Shown piece by piece: positions 42,418 to 50,423 of a stretch of DNA of 64,000 nucleotides. The notes beneath the pieces are model-generated. The model saw nothing but the letters and a program-made list of their open reading frames with translations. It was not told where the DNA came from and ran no database searches. The position numbers and the translations under genes are program-made. Source of the stretch: Actinoplanes nipponensis (GTDB taxonomy: Bacteria; Actinomycetota; Actinomycetes; Mycobacteriales; Micromonosporaceae); assembly GCF_016862275.1 (NCBI RefSeq), contig NZ_BOMQ01000046.1, forward strand, positions 21,481 to 85,480, given 5' to 3'. Position 1 is the stretch's first letter, and every line of letters starts with the position of its first letter.

Positions 42418-43290
42418 GTGAGTCGCCGCACCCAGCTCCGCATCGTCCTGGACGAGGCGGCCGCCGCCCGCGCCCGCGAGGTACCGCTCGACTTCCCTCG
42501 GGAATGGATCGAGTTCACCGATCCCGCCGACGAGCAGCACGTGGTCCGGGCCGACCTGACCTGGCTGCTCTCCCGGTGGACCTGCGTGTTCGGCTCCGCC
42601 TGCCACGGGATCGTCGCCGGCCGAGCCCAGGACGGCTGCTGCTCGCACGGCGCCTTCTTCACCGACGCCGACGACGAGACCCGCACCCGCAACGCCGCCG
42701 CCAAGCTGACCCCCGAGACGTGGCAGCACTACCGGCGCGGGTTCAAGAACTACACCGAGATGGACACCATCGACGGCGAGAAGCCGGCCCGGCGCACGGC
42801 GACGCAGTCCAAGGACGGGCCGTGCGTCTTCCTCAACGACGCCGGCTTCGCCGGGGGCGGCGGCTGCGCGCTGCACGCCCAGGCGCTCCGCGACGGGGTG
42901 CACCCGCTGACCTACAAGCCCGACGTCTGCTGGCAGCTGCCGGTCCGCCGCGAGCAGGACTGGACCAAACGCCCCGACGGCACGAAGTACCTGCTGTCCA
43001 CGCTCACCGAGTTCGACCGGCGCGGCTGGGGTCCCGGCGGGCACGACCTGGACTGGTGGTGCACGTCCTCACCGGACGCCCACGTCGGCACCGAGGCGAT
43101 GTACCGCACGTACGCACCGGAGCTGATCGCCCTGATCGGCCAGGAGGCCTACGACGAGCTGGCCCGGCATTGCGACCAGCGGCTGCGCGCCGGGCTGGTC
43201 GCGCCGCACCCGGCGACGGTGGCCGCGGAGGCGGCCCGGGCGCCGAAGAAGCGCGGCGGACGCGAGCCCGCCACCCCACCGCAGGCGTGA
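42418..43290 (+). CDS. conserved cysteine-rich protein, YkgJ/DUF3109-like
   Basis: A 290-aa soluble protein. Seven N-terminal-half cysteines (about 56, 62, 74, 75, 136, 150, 171) fall in a pattern (C-x5-C, CC, GPCVFL, GGCALH, CWQLP) that resembles the YkgJ/DUF3109 iron/zinc-cluster family; a second set follows (DWWCTSS, HCDQ). Metal binding is inferred. The Lys/Arg-rich end (PKKRGGREP) is tail-like. It is likely the counterpart of Rv0495c. GTG 42418 lies 7 nt after TACGCT, leaderless. It abuts the convergent lipoprotein gene (stops touch). Confidence 0.8.
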   Translation: MSRRTQLRIVLDEAAAARAREVPLDFPREWIEFTDPADEQHVVRADLTWLLSRWTCVFGSACHGIVAGRAQDGCCSHGAFFTDADDETRTRNAAAKLTPETWQHYRRGFKNYTEMDTIDGEKPARRTATQSKDGPCVFLNDAGFAGGGGCALHAQALRDGVHPLTYKPDVCWQLPVRREQDWTKRPDGTKYLLSTLTEFDRRGWGPGGHDLDWWCTSSPDAHVGTEAMYRTYAPELIALIGQEAYDELARHCDQRLRAGLVAPHPATVAAEAARAPKKRGGREPATPPQA

Positions 43291-43710
43291 TCAGAGAATG
43301 AGGAAACTGTCGATCCCGGCCGCCGCGAGCACCTGACGCCGGACCTCCGGGCACTGCGCCCGGGTCTGCTCGTCGATGTCGCGGCCGGCCGGCACAGCGC
43401 CCTGCTTCTGGTAGAAGGTGAACAGGTCGATGGCCAGCTGAGCCTGCGCGGCGCCCTCGCCGCCGACCGCCCGCCACTCGGGCAGCTTCCCGCGCAGGAA
43501 CCCGCACAGGTCGGCCGCCGCGACCGGCCGGCTGCCGGGAACGAGGCTCGGCGGCCGAGCGGAGGTTGGCGTCGGCCCCGGAGCGGTGGACTGCGGCACC
43601 GGGACCGGCGTGACGTCCGGGCCGGCCTCGTCACAGGCGGCGACCGCGACGGCGAGCAACCCGGCCACCACGAGCCGGGACAGTCGCGGGCCGGAAGGGT
43701 CAGGGCTCAT
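43291..43710 (-). CDS. small lipoprotein, paralog of the next gene
   Basis: A 139-aa exported protein with lipobox VAVAACD (Cys about 26), a Pro/Thr-rich stretch and a C-terminal domain of about 75 residues (ADLCGFLRGKLPEWRAVGGE to AAGIDSFLIL) with two cysteines. I know no family name. The domain is clearly homologous to the protein encoded 100 bp upstream. ATG 43710 has GAGGTG 5 nt upstream. A promoter with the same 15-bp core as the paralog's lies about 55 bp upstream. Function unknown. Confidence 0.82.
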   Translation of the reverse strand: MSPDPSGPRLSRLVVAGLLAVAVAACDEAGPDVTPVPVPQSTAPGPTPTSARPPSLVPGSRPVAAADLCGFLRGKLPEWRAVGGEGAAQAQLAIDLFTFYQKQGAVPAGRDIDEQTRAQCPEVRRQVLAAAGIDSFLIL

Positions 43711-43764
43711 GGCACACCTCGATTCGGGCCGGGCCGAGCATCGTCGCTCGCCGCCGCAGCCCCG

Positions 43765-43793
43765 AAGCTATCGACGGGCGACGATACGCACAA
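43765..43793 (-). promoter_or_regulatory. promoter of lipoprotein gene 43291-43710
   Basis: On the minus strand, -35 TTGTGC (43788-43793), 17-bp spacer, -10 TAGCTT (43765-43770). The 15-bp core CCGTCGATAGCTTCG (43763-43777) is identical to that at the paralog's promoter. Confidence 0.7.
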
Positions 43794-43811
43794 CGCCCGC
43801 CGCCCGCGCCG

Positions 43812-44213
43812 TCACAGCGCCGTGAAGGAATCGATCCCCGCCGCCCGCAACACCTCGGTCCGCACGTCGGGGCACTGCGCCCGGGACTTCTCGTCGATGT
43901 CGGCGCCGTCCGGGACAGCCCCCTTGCCGTCGTAGAAGTCGGCCAGGCCGATGGTCATCTGGGCCATCGCGCCGACCTCGCTGCCGACCGCCTTCCAGTC
44001 GGCCACGTTCTTCTTCAGGTAGGCACAGAGATCGGCGGCGGAGACGTCTATGGCCGCGGCGGCCGCCGTGCTGGCACCGGCGGCCGGGGCTGCGGCGGGC
44101 GCCTCGGCCGTTCCGGCCGACGATGAGCCGGAGCCGTCGCAGGCGGCGAGGGACACGGTCGCCAGGCCGGCCACCAGCAGAGCCAGGGCGGTCCGGGGCA
44201 GGAAAGAATTCAT
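43812..44213 (-). CDS. small lipoprotein, paralog of the previous gene
   Basis: A 133-aa exported protein with lipobox VSLAACD (Cys about 25), an Ala/Ser/Gly-rich linker, and the same C-terminal domain (ADLCAYLKKNVADWKAVGSE to RAAGIDSFTAL) with the Cys pair LC/QCP kept, perhaps forming a disulfide. ATG 44213 has GAAGGTG 7 nt upstream and begins the signal peptide. It lies upstream of, and on the same strand as, its paralog, each with its own promoter. Function unknown. Confidence 0.82.
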   Translation of the reverse strand: MNSFLPRTALALLVAGLATVSLAACDGSGSSSAGTAEAPAAAPAAGASTAAAAAIDVSAADLCAYLKKNVADWKAVGSEVGAMAQMTIGLADFYDGKGAVPDGADIDEKSRAQCPDVRTEVLRAAGIDSFTAL

Positions 44214-44269
44214 GGCAGGCACCTTCGGGTCGGTCCGGCGCCGCGTACTTGCTCGCCGTGGTGACCACG

Positions 44270-44299
44270 AAGCTATCGACGGCCGCAGGGCCCGCACAT
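44270..44299 (-). promoter_or_regulatory. promoter of lipoprotein gene 43812-44213
   Basis: On the minus strand, -35 ATGTGC (44294-44299), 18-bp spacer, -10 TAGCTT (44270-44275). It shares CCGTCGATAGCTTCG (44268-44282) and the GGCG-N-TGTGCG upstream block with the paralog's promoter. Confidence 0.65.
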
Positions 44300-44357
44300 C
44301 GCCCATTCGCGCCACGACGACGGGCGGCGACCGCCGCCACCACCCGTCGCGTTCCGA

Positions 44358-45041
44358 TCACGGTTCGAACTTGTACCCCAGACCCCGCACCGTGACGATG
44401 TAGCGCGGCGCCGACGGCTCGGGCTCCACCTTGGAGCGCAGCCGCTTCACGTGCACGTCCAGCGTCTTCGTGTCGCCCACGTAGTCCGCGCCCCACACCC
44501 GGTCGATCAGCTGGCCCCGGGTGAGCACCCGCCCCGCGTTGCGCAGCAGCAGCTCCAGCAGCTCGAACTCCTTCAGCGGCAGCTGCACCGACGACCCCTC
44601 CACGGTCACCACGTGCCGTTCCACGTCCATCCGGACCGGGCCCGCGGCCAGCGTCGGGGTCGTGACCTCGGCCGCCTCCGCGCCCTGCCGGCGCAGCACC
44701 GCGCGGATCCGGGCGACCAGTTCGCGCGGCGAGTACGGCTTGGTGACGTAGTCGTCGGCGCCGATCTCCAGGCCGACCACCTTGTCGATCTCACTGTCCC
44801 GGGCCGTCACCATGATGATCGGTACGGCGGAACGCTGCCGCAGCTGCCGGCACACCTCGGTGCCGGACATCTCGGGCAGCATGAGGTCGAGCAGGACGAT
44901 GTCGGCGCCGGTCCGGTCGAACTGCGTCAGCGCCGAGGTTCCGGTCGGGGCGACCGACACCTCGAAGCCCTCCTTGCGCAGCATGTACGACAGGGCGTCG
45001 GAGAACGACTCCTCATCCTCGACCACGAGCACGCGAGCCAA
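44358..45041 (-). CDS. regX3: phosphate-responsive two-component response regulator RegX3
   Basis: A 227-aa OmpR/PhoB-type regulator. The receiver domain has the acidic pair near 9-10, phospho-Asp D52 (LLDLMLPEMSG) and K101 (VTKPYS). The winged-helix DNA-binding domain ends DVHVKRLRSKVEPEPSAPRY. Residue match to mycobacterial RegX3 is very high by eye. The best start is the rare TTG 45041, with AGGAAGGA 7 nt upstream; the next GTG (45032) would be too far. It follows senX3 by 31 bp, so the pair is an operon controlling phosphate-starvation genes. Confidence 0.95.
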   Translation of the reverse strand: MARVLVVEDEESFSDALSYMLRKEGFEVSVAPTGTSALTQFDRTGADIVLLDLMLPEMSGTEVCRQLRQRSAVPIIMVTARDSEIDKVVGLEIGADDYVTKPYSPRELVARIRAVLRRQGAEAAEVTTPTLAAGPVRMDVERHVVTVEGSSVQLPLKEFELLELLLRNAGRVLTRGQLIDRVWGADYVGDTKTLDVHVKRLRSKVEPEPSAPRYIVTVRGLGYKFEP

Positions 45042-45072
45042 TGGGGGTTCCTTCCTGGAAGGGCCGGCCGGG

Positions 45073-46383
45073 TCAGGCCGTGGGGAGCCCGGCCGGGCCG
45101 GGCTCCGTCTCGATCGCCGCCGGTAGCGGCAGGGGGGTTTCCGGTGGGCGCGCCGGTAGGCGCAGGGTGAACGTCGAGCCACCGCCGAGCGTGCTGGAGA
45201 CCTCGACGCGGCCGCCGTGATTGGTGGCGATGTGTTTGACGATGGCCAGGCCGAGGCCGGTGCCGCCGGTGGAGCGGGAGCGGGCCTGGTCGGCCCGGTA
45301 GAAGCGTTCGAAGATCCGGTCGACGTCGTGCGGGGCGATGCCGATGCCCTGGTCGGTGACGTCGATCTCGATCCAGTCGTCGTCCTGGCGCAGGGCAACG
45401 GCGACCTGGGTGTCCTCGCCCGAGTAGGCGATCGCGTTCTCCACCAGGTTGGTCACCGCGGTGGCGACCTGGGTGTCGCTGCCGTACACGGTGGCGCCCT
45501 TGGGGCCGGTGTAGACGACCTCGATGTGTTTGGCCGACGCCGTGGTGCGGGTGCGGTCGATGACCTCGGCGATCACCCAGTCCACGGCGACCGGTTCGGG
45601 GGTGGGCAGCGGTTCGGCGCCCTGCAGCCGGGTCAGTTCGAGCAGTTCGTTGACGAGCCGGCCCATCCGGGCGGATTCGTGGTGGATGCGGTCGGCGAAC
45701 CGGCGGGCCGCGATCAGGTCCTCGGAGCGGTCGGCGAGCTCGGCCTCGGGCAGTTCGGTCGCGTCGAGCAGGGCCTCGGCGAGCAGTTGCAGGGCGCCGA
45801 TCGGGGTCTTGAGCTCGTGGCTGACGTTGGCGACGAAGTCCCGGCGGACCCGGGCCAGCCGGTGGGACTCGGTGACATCGGCCGCCTCGACGGCGACGTG
45901 GGTGGCGTTGAGCGCGACCGCGCGCAGGTGCAGCCCGAGCGGCGCCTGGGCGCCGCCGGCGCGGCCGCGCGGCAGGTCGAGCTCGACCTCGCGGCGGACC
46001 CCGGTGCGGCGGACCTGACCGGCCAGGGTACGCAGGATCGGGTGCGCCGCGATGGTCCCCGGCGCGCCGCCGGAGCGCAGCAGTCCCATCGCGCGGGCCG
46101 CCGGGTTGACCAGGACGGGCTCGTCCTCGGCGTCGAGCACCACCACGCCGACGCGCAGCGAGTCGAGGCTCTTGCGGCCGAGCCCCTTGAGCCCGTGCTT
46201 GCCGGTGCGGTCCCCGTCGGTGTCGATCTTTCGTCCCCCCTCGGTCGACCGGGCCTTCGCCGGCTTGTCCGGCCCGGTGGCGACCGCCCGGCCGGTGCGG
46301 CGGTACCGGGATAGCAGGAACCCGGCCACCACGCCGATGGCGAGGGCGACGAGAACGAGGGTTGTGCCGTACACCGGATCCAC
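45073..46383 (-). CDS. senX3: phosphate-sensing histidine kinase SenX3
   Basis: A 436-aa kinase with one N-terminal membrane helix (about 5-25), a PAS-like domain (about 75-175), the HisKA phospho-His H189 (VSHELKTP), and an HATPase domain with NLVENAIAYS, DQGIGIAP and GGTGLGLAIVKHI. It phosphorylates RegX3. Most homologs have two membrane passes; only one clear helix is seen. GTG 46383 lies 6 nt after TACGAT (46390-46395), leaderless. Divergent from phoU across a region with PHO-box-like repeats. Confidence 0.94.
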   Translation of the reverse strand: MDPVYGTTLVLVALAIGVVAGFLLSRYRRTGRAVATGPDKPAKARSTEGGRKIDTDGDRTGKHGLKGLGRKSLDSLRVGVVVLDAEDEPVLVNPAARAMGLLRSGGAPGTIAAHPILRTLAGQVRRTGVRREVELDLPRGRAGGAQAPLGLHLRAVALNATHVAVEAADVTESHRLARVRRDFVANVSHELKTPIGALQLLAEALLDATELPEAELADRSEDLIAARRFADRIHHESARMGRLVNELLELTRLQGAEPLPTPEPVAVDWVIAEVIDRTRTTASAKHIEVVYTGPKGATVYGSDTQVATAVTNLVENAIAYSGEDTQVAVALRQDDDWIEIDVTDQGIGIAPHDVDRIFERFYRADQARSRSTGGTGLGLAIVKHIATNHGGRVEVSSTLGGGSTFTLRLPARPPETPLPLPAAIETEPGPAGLPTA

Positions 46384-46403
46384 GCTGCGATCGTAGGGTC
46401 ATT

Positions 46404-46494
46404 GTTTACCTGGACCGTACGGCTAACCGGACAAACCCGGCGCGCTTCGAACAATGTTCACCATCAGGCCCGGCGTCGTTCACCGCCGTTCATG
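46404..46494. promoter_or_regulatory. PHO-box-like direct repeats between senX3 and phoU
   Basis: GTTTACC (46404-46410), GTTCACC (46456-46462), GTTCACC (46478-46484) and GTTCATG (46488-46494). The two GTTCACC copies are 22 bp (two 11-bp units) apart. GTTCACC-type repeats are the PhoP/RegX3 recognition units in actinobacteria, so SenX3-RegX3 probably controls itself and phoU here. Confidence 0.65.
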
Positions 46495-46590
46495 TCCAGG
46501 CCGCCGCGCCGACCTAACCTGGGCCGGCAAGCCCAGCTCAACCCCGGCTGCCACCGGTTCGCCGGCAGCCCCGAACCCCGGGACGAAATC

Positions 46591-47238
46591 ATGCGCGAGG
46601 AGTTTCAGGCCGACCTGTCCGAGGTCAGTCGCCTGCTGGTGACCATGGCGGAATCGGTCCGTGCCGCGATGCGCAAGGCCACCACCGCCCTGCTCAAGGC
46701 CGACCGGGAGGCCGCGGAGGCGGTGGTGGCGCGCGACGCCGAGGTCGACGACATCTACCGCCAGGTCGAGACCAAGGTGGCGGACACCATCGCCCGGCAG
46801 GCGCCGGTCGCCTCCGACCTGCGGATGGTCATCACCGCCCTGCACATCTCGGCCGACCTGGAGCGGATGGGCGACCTGGCCGAGCACGTGGCCAAGACCG
46901 CGCTGCGCCGGCACCCGTCGCCGGCGGTGCCGGCCGAGCTGCGGCCGGTGTTCCGGCAGATGGCCGAGGTCGCGGACCGCATGGCCGACAAGATCACCGT
47001 CGTGCTGGCCAGCCCGAACGCCGACCTGGCGGCGGAGCTGGAGAAGGACGACGACGCGATGGACGACCTCGAGCGGGACCTGTTCAAGGTGCTGCTGCAC
47101 GACGACTGGCCGTACGGCGCGGAGACCGCGATCGACGGCGCGCTGCTGGGCCGCTTCTACGAGCGGTACGCCGACCACGCGGTCAACGCGGGCGAGCAGA
47201 TGATCTACCTGATCACCGGCGAGCCGGTGCACAACTGA
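46591..47238 (+). CDS. phoU: phosphate uptake regulator PhoU
   Basis: A 215-aa all-helical protein of two three-helix bundles, each with a metal-binding E/DxxxD-type motif (DLERMGDLAEHVAK at about 89-102, RFYERYADHAVNAGEQ at about 187-202). It links the Pst phosphate importer to the SenX3-type kinase and keeps the kinase quiet when phosphate is ample. ATG 46591 begins the typical MREEFQADL. Divergent from senX3, convergent with gpmA. No pst genes in the window. Confidence 0.95.
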   Translation: MREEFQADLSEVSRLLVTMAESVRAAMRKATTALLKADREAAEAVVARDAEVDDIYRQVETKVADTIARQAPVASDLRMVITALHISADLERMGDLAEHVAKTALRRHPSPAVPAELRPVFRQMAEVADRMADKITVVLASPNADLAAELEKDDDAMDDLERDLFKVLLHDDWPYGAETAIDGALLGRFYERYADHAVNAGEQMIYLITGEPVHN

Positions 47239-47252
47239 CCCGACGGCACGGA

Positions 47253-47285
47253 AAAGCCGGGACGCCACGGGGGCGTCCCGGCTTT
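47253..47285. terminator. 14-bp perfect hairpin between phoU and gpmA
   Basis: AAAGCCGGGACGCC (47253-47266) pairs with 47272-47285 across a 5-nt loop; the stem has A-run and T-run ends, so it terminates both convergent genes. Confidence 0.9.
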
Positions 47286-47302
47286 CCGCTGTCCCTGCGG
47301 CG

Positions 47303-48052
47303 TCAGCGGCCCTGGTTGGCGACCGCGGCGGCGGCCTCCTTGGCCACCTCGGGGTCCAGGTAGGCACCGCCGACGGTGACCGGGCGCAGGCTGGCGTCCA
47401 GGTCGTAGCGCAGCGGGATGCCGGTCGGGATGTTGAGCTTGGCGATCGCCTCGTCGGAGATCTGGTCCAGGTGCTTGACGATGGCGCGCAGCGAGTTGCC
47501 GTGCGCGGTGACCAGCACGGTGCGGCCCGACAGCAGGTCCGGGACGATCGCGTCGTACCAGTAGGGCAGGGCGCGCTCGAGGACGTCCTTGAGGCACTCG
47601 GAGCGGGGCTTGAGCTCCGGCGGCAGGGCGGCGTAGCGCGGGTCGGCGAACTGCGAGTACTCGTCGTTGTCGTCGATCGGCGGCGGCGGGGTGTCGTACG
47701 AGCGGCGCCAGAGCATGAACTGCTCCTCGCCGTACTGCTCGAGGGTCTGCTTCTTGTCCTTGCCCTGCAGCGCGCCGTAGTGCCGCTCGTTGAGCCGCCA
47801 CGAGCGGCGGACCTGGATCCAGTGCCGGTCGGCGGCGTGCAGCGCGATCTCGTTGGTGCGGATCGCCCGCCGCAGCAGGCTGGTGTGCACGACGTCGGGC
47901 AGCAGGCCGTGCTCCTTCAACAGCTCGCCGCCGCGCCGGGCCTCCTGTTCACCCTTGGCCGTGAGGTCGACATCGACCCAGCCGGTGAAGAGGTTCTTGG
48001 CGTTCCACTCGCTCTCGCCGTGCCGCAGCAGCACAAGGGTCCCCACAGTCAT
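47303..48052 (-). CDS. gpmA: 2,3-bisphosphoglycerate-dependent phosphoglycerate mutase
   Basis: A 249-aa glycolytic enzyme that interconverts 3- and 2-phosphoglycerate. The phospho-His is in LLRHGESEWN (about 8-17), followed by NLFTGWVDVDLT, the LNERHYGALQG block (about 87-97) and the second His in VTAHGNSLRA. It is complete. ATG 48052 has GGAGGC close upstream. It corresponds to gpm1 (Rv0489), next to senX3-regX3 in mycobacteria. Monocistronic as drawn. Confidence 0.97.
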   Translation of the reverse strand: MTVGTLVLLRHGESEWNAKNLFTGWVDVDLTAKGEQEARRGGELLKEHGLLPDVVHTSLLRRAIRTNEIALHAADRHWIQVRRSWRLNERHYGALQGKDKKQTLEQYGEEQFMLWRRSYDTPPPPIDDNDEYSQFADPRYAALPPELKPRSECLKDVLERALPYWYDAIVPDLLSGRTVLVTAHGNSLRAIVKHLDQISDEAIAKLNIPTGIPLRYDLDASLRPVTVGGAYLDPEVAKEAAAAVANQGR

Positions 48053-48196
48053 GCCTCCATCCTGCCGCAGTCCGGGCCGGCGTGTGCGTGGACCCTCCAG
48101 TGGCGACCACCACGTGGAAACCCGGCTGCGCGGGTCGGTCCGGATCAGTAGGTTGTAAGGCAGCAGAGGTGTTCCGGTGCTTACGGGGGTTGGCGC

Positions 48197-49543
48197 GTGC
48201 GCGGGTGGTTACAGCAGGCTACGGGCGGTCTGCCGCGGCAGTTCTGGTTCCTCTGGACCGGCACGCTGATCAACCGCCTGGGCGCCTTCGTGGTGATCTA
48301 CCTGGCCATCTACCTGACCCAGGCGCTGCACTTCAGCCAGAGCCGGGCCGGCCTCGTGCTGGGCGCCTACGGCGTGGGCGGCGCGATCGGCACGATGACC
48401 GGTGGCGTGCTCGCCGACCGCTGGGGCCGGCGCCCGACCCTGCTCACCGCCCAGTTCGGCGCGGCCGCACTGATGCTGGCCCTGGGCTTCGCCGACGGCC
48501 TGGGGCAGCTCGCCGCCGGGGCGTTCCTGCTCGGCGTCTTCGCCGAGGCGATCCGGCCCGCGTTCCAGGCCATGATGATCGACGTGGTGCCCGAGCGCGA
48601 CCGCATCCGGGCGTACTCGCTGAACTACTGGGCGGTCAATCTCGGCTTCGCCTGTTCGGCCGTCCTGGCCGGTTTCGCCGCCCAGTTCGACTACCTGCTG
48701 CTGTTCGTCGTCGACGCGGGCAGCACGCTGGCGTTCGCGCTGATCAGCCTGGTCTTCCTGACCGAGACCCGGCCCGCACGCCCGGCCCCCGCGGCCCCCG
48801 CGGCGCCCGGGCGACCGGCCCGCGGCGGCCCCGGCCTGCACACGGTCTTCCGCGACCGGGTGTTCGTCGGCTTCCTGCTGCTGAACTTCTTCGTGGTGCT
48901 GGTGGTCATGCAGCACATGTCGACGCTGCCGATCGCGATGAGCGCCGACGGGCTCAGCCCGGCGACGTTCGGCTGGGTCATCGCCGTCAACGGCCTGATG
49001 ATCGTGGCGGGCCAGCTGTTCGTCCCCAAGCTGATCGACGGTCACGACCGCACCCGGGTGCTGGCCCTGGCCACGCTGATCCTGGGCGTGGGCTTCGGCC
49101 TGAACGCCTTCGCCGGCACCGTTGCGGTGTACGCCCTGTCCGTGGTCATCTGGACCCTCGGCGAGATGCTCCAGTCGCCGTCGAACTCGGCCCTGATCGC
49201 CGAGCTCTCCCCCGCCGCCCTGCGCGGCCGCTACCAGGGCGTCAACTCGCTGTCCTGGTCGGCCGGCTCGGCGCTCGCCCCGATCGTGGGTGGCTTCGTG
49301 CAGCAGCACCTGGGCAGCACGGTGCTGTGGCTGGGCTGCGCCGCCGTCGGGGTCGTGGTGGCGGCGGGACAGCTCGCCTCCGGCCCGGCCCGCGAACGCC
49401 GCGCCGCGGCCCTGCGGGAGCTGGGGCCGGCCGCGCCGGGGGCGGCCGGGCGGCCGCCGTCGGCCGGCGAGACCCGCCACGAGGAGGACACGACGCCGCC
49501 CGCGCCGGCCGTCGAGGGCGTCAAGGTGCCGGCGCGCGACTAG
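48197..49543 (+). CDS. MFS transporter (first of a flanking pair)
   Basis: A 448-aa inner-membrane permease with about 12 hydrophobic helices and the MFS motif A loop GGVLADRWGRRPTLL after helix 2, consistent with an H+-driven exporter. The C-terminal ~50 residues are a hydrophilic Ala/Pro/Glu tail. Substrate unknown. It is similar in sequence and start (LPRQFWFLWTGTLINRLGAF) to the MFS gene at 50698-51942 on the other strand. GTG 48197 follows ACGGGGG by about 8 nt. The Lys-rich repeat protein follows by 85 bp. Confidence 0.87.
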   Translation: MRGWLQQATGGLPRQFWFLWTGTLINRLGAFVVIYLAIYLTQALHFSQSRAGLVLGAYGVGGAIGTMTGGVLADRWGRRPTLLTAQFGAAALMLALGFADGLGQLAAGAFLLGVFAEAIRPAFQAMMIDVVPERDRIRAYSLNYWAVNLGFACSAVLAGFAAQFDYLLLFVVDAGSTLAFALISLVFLTETRPARPAPAAPAAPGRPARGGPGLHTVFRDRVFVGFLLLNFFVVLVVMQHMSTLPIAMSADGLSPATFGWVIAVNGLMIVAGQLFVPKLIDGHDRTRVLALATLILGVGFGLNAFAGTVAVYALSVVIWTLGEMLQSPSNSALIAELSPAALRGRYQGVNSLSWSAGSALAPIVGGFVQQHLGSTVLWLGCAAVGVVVAAGQLASGPARERRAAALRELGPAAPGAAGRPPSAGETRHEEDTTPPAPAVEGVKVPARD

Positions 49544-49628
49544 GGGATTTGTGTCCCGCCCGCGGTCAATGGGTACGGAACAGCGGATAGACGTATCTCC
49601 CCGTTGTTTTTCGAGAGGATGACCCCGC

Positions 49629-50423
49629 GTGGCAGCCACCAAGACCGCCAAGAATCCGACGCCGCACAACGACACCCCGAACACCCCGACGGTGCGCGAG
49701 GGCGCGATCGCCAAGATGAAGGTCGCCGAGCTGCGGCAGAAGCTGCGCGGGCACGGCGTGAAGGACACCGCCGAGCTCAAGAAGCCGGAGCTGGTCAAGA
49801 AGCTCATCAAGGCCGAGGTCGCCGGCACCCGCAGCACCTCCGCCGCCGGCAAGAACGCCGCGAAGAGCACCTCCGCCGCCGCCGGCAAGAGCGCCGCGAA
49901 GAGCACGTCGGCCGGCCGGAAGAGCACCACGGCGGCCAAGCGGTCGGCCAAGAACCCGACCTCGGGCAACGACACCCCCAACACCCCGGGCGTCAGCGAG
50001 AGCGCCATCGCCGCCCTCAAGGTGGACGGGCTGCGCCGCCGGCTGCGCGGGCACGGCGTCACGGACACCGCCGACCTGAAGAAGCCCGAGCTCGTCAAGA
50101 AGCTCATCAAGGCCGAGGTCGCCGGCACCAAGAACACCAAGAGCACCGCCGGCGCCAAGAAGAGCTCGCCGAGCACCAAGAAGAGCACCACCAAGAGCGC
50201 GCCGGCCGCCAAGCGCTCGACCAAGAACCCGACCTCGGGCAACGACACCCCCAACACCCCGGACGTCAGCGAGAGCGCCATCGCCGCCCTCAAGGCCGAC
50301 GATCTGCGCCGCCGGCTGCGTGCGCGCGGGGTGAAGGGCACCGCCGAGCTCAAGAAGCCCGAACTGGTGCAGCGGCTCATCAAGATCGAGGTCGGCGCGA
50401 AGAAGAAGTCCGCCAAGAAGTAG
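49629..50423 (+). CDS. Lys-rich protein with three Rho-N/SAP-like repeats
   Basis: A 264-aa, very basic protein made of three 63-residue repeats (about 5-67, 105-167, 196-258), each starting K-NPT--NDTPNTP and ending in a helix-extended-helix unit (e.g. LRRRLRGHGVTDTADLKKPE). That unit resembles the Rho termination factor N-terminal/SAP nucleic-acid-binding fold. Linkers 68-104 and 168-195 are Lys/Ala/Ser-rich like histone H1 tails. A nucleoid- or RNA-binding role is inferred. Repeats 2 and 3 are nearly identical in DNA for about 75 bp. GTG 49629 has AGAGGA upstream. Confidence 0.8.
   Translation: MAATKTAKNPTPHNDTPNTPTVREGAIAKMKVAELRQKLRGHGVKDTAELKKPELVKKLIKAEVAGTRSTSAAGKNAAKSTSAAAGKSAAKSTSAGRKSTTAAKRSAKNPTSGNDTPNTPGVSESAIAALKVDGLRRRLRGHGVTDTADLKKPELVKKLIKAEVAGTKNTKSTAGAKKSSPSTKKSTTKSAPAAKRSTKNPTSGNDTPNTPDVSESAIAALKADDLRRRLRARGVKGTAELKKPELVQRLIKIEVGAKKKSAKK
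49641..50402 (+). repeat. three coding repeats of 189 bp
   Basis: Units at 49641-49829, 49941-50129 and 50214-50402. Units 2 and 3 share almost identical DNA from about 49948 to 50021; unit 1 has drifted. This points to a recent duplication or gene conversion. Confidence 0.75.
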
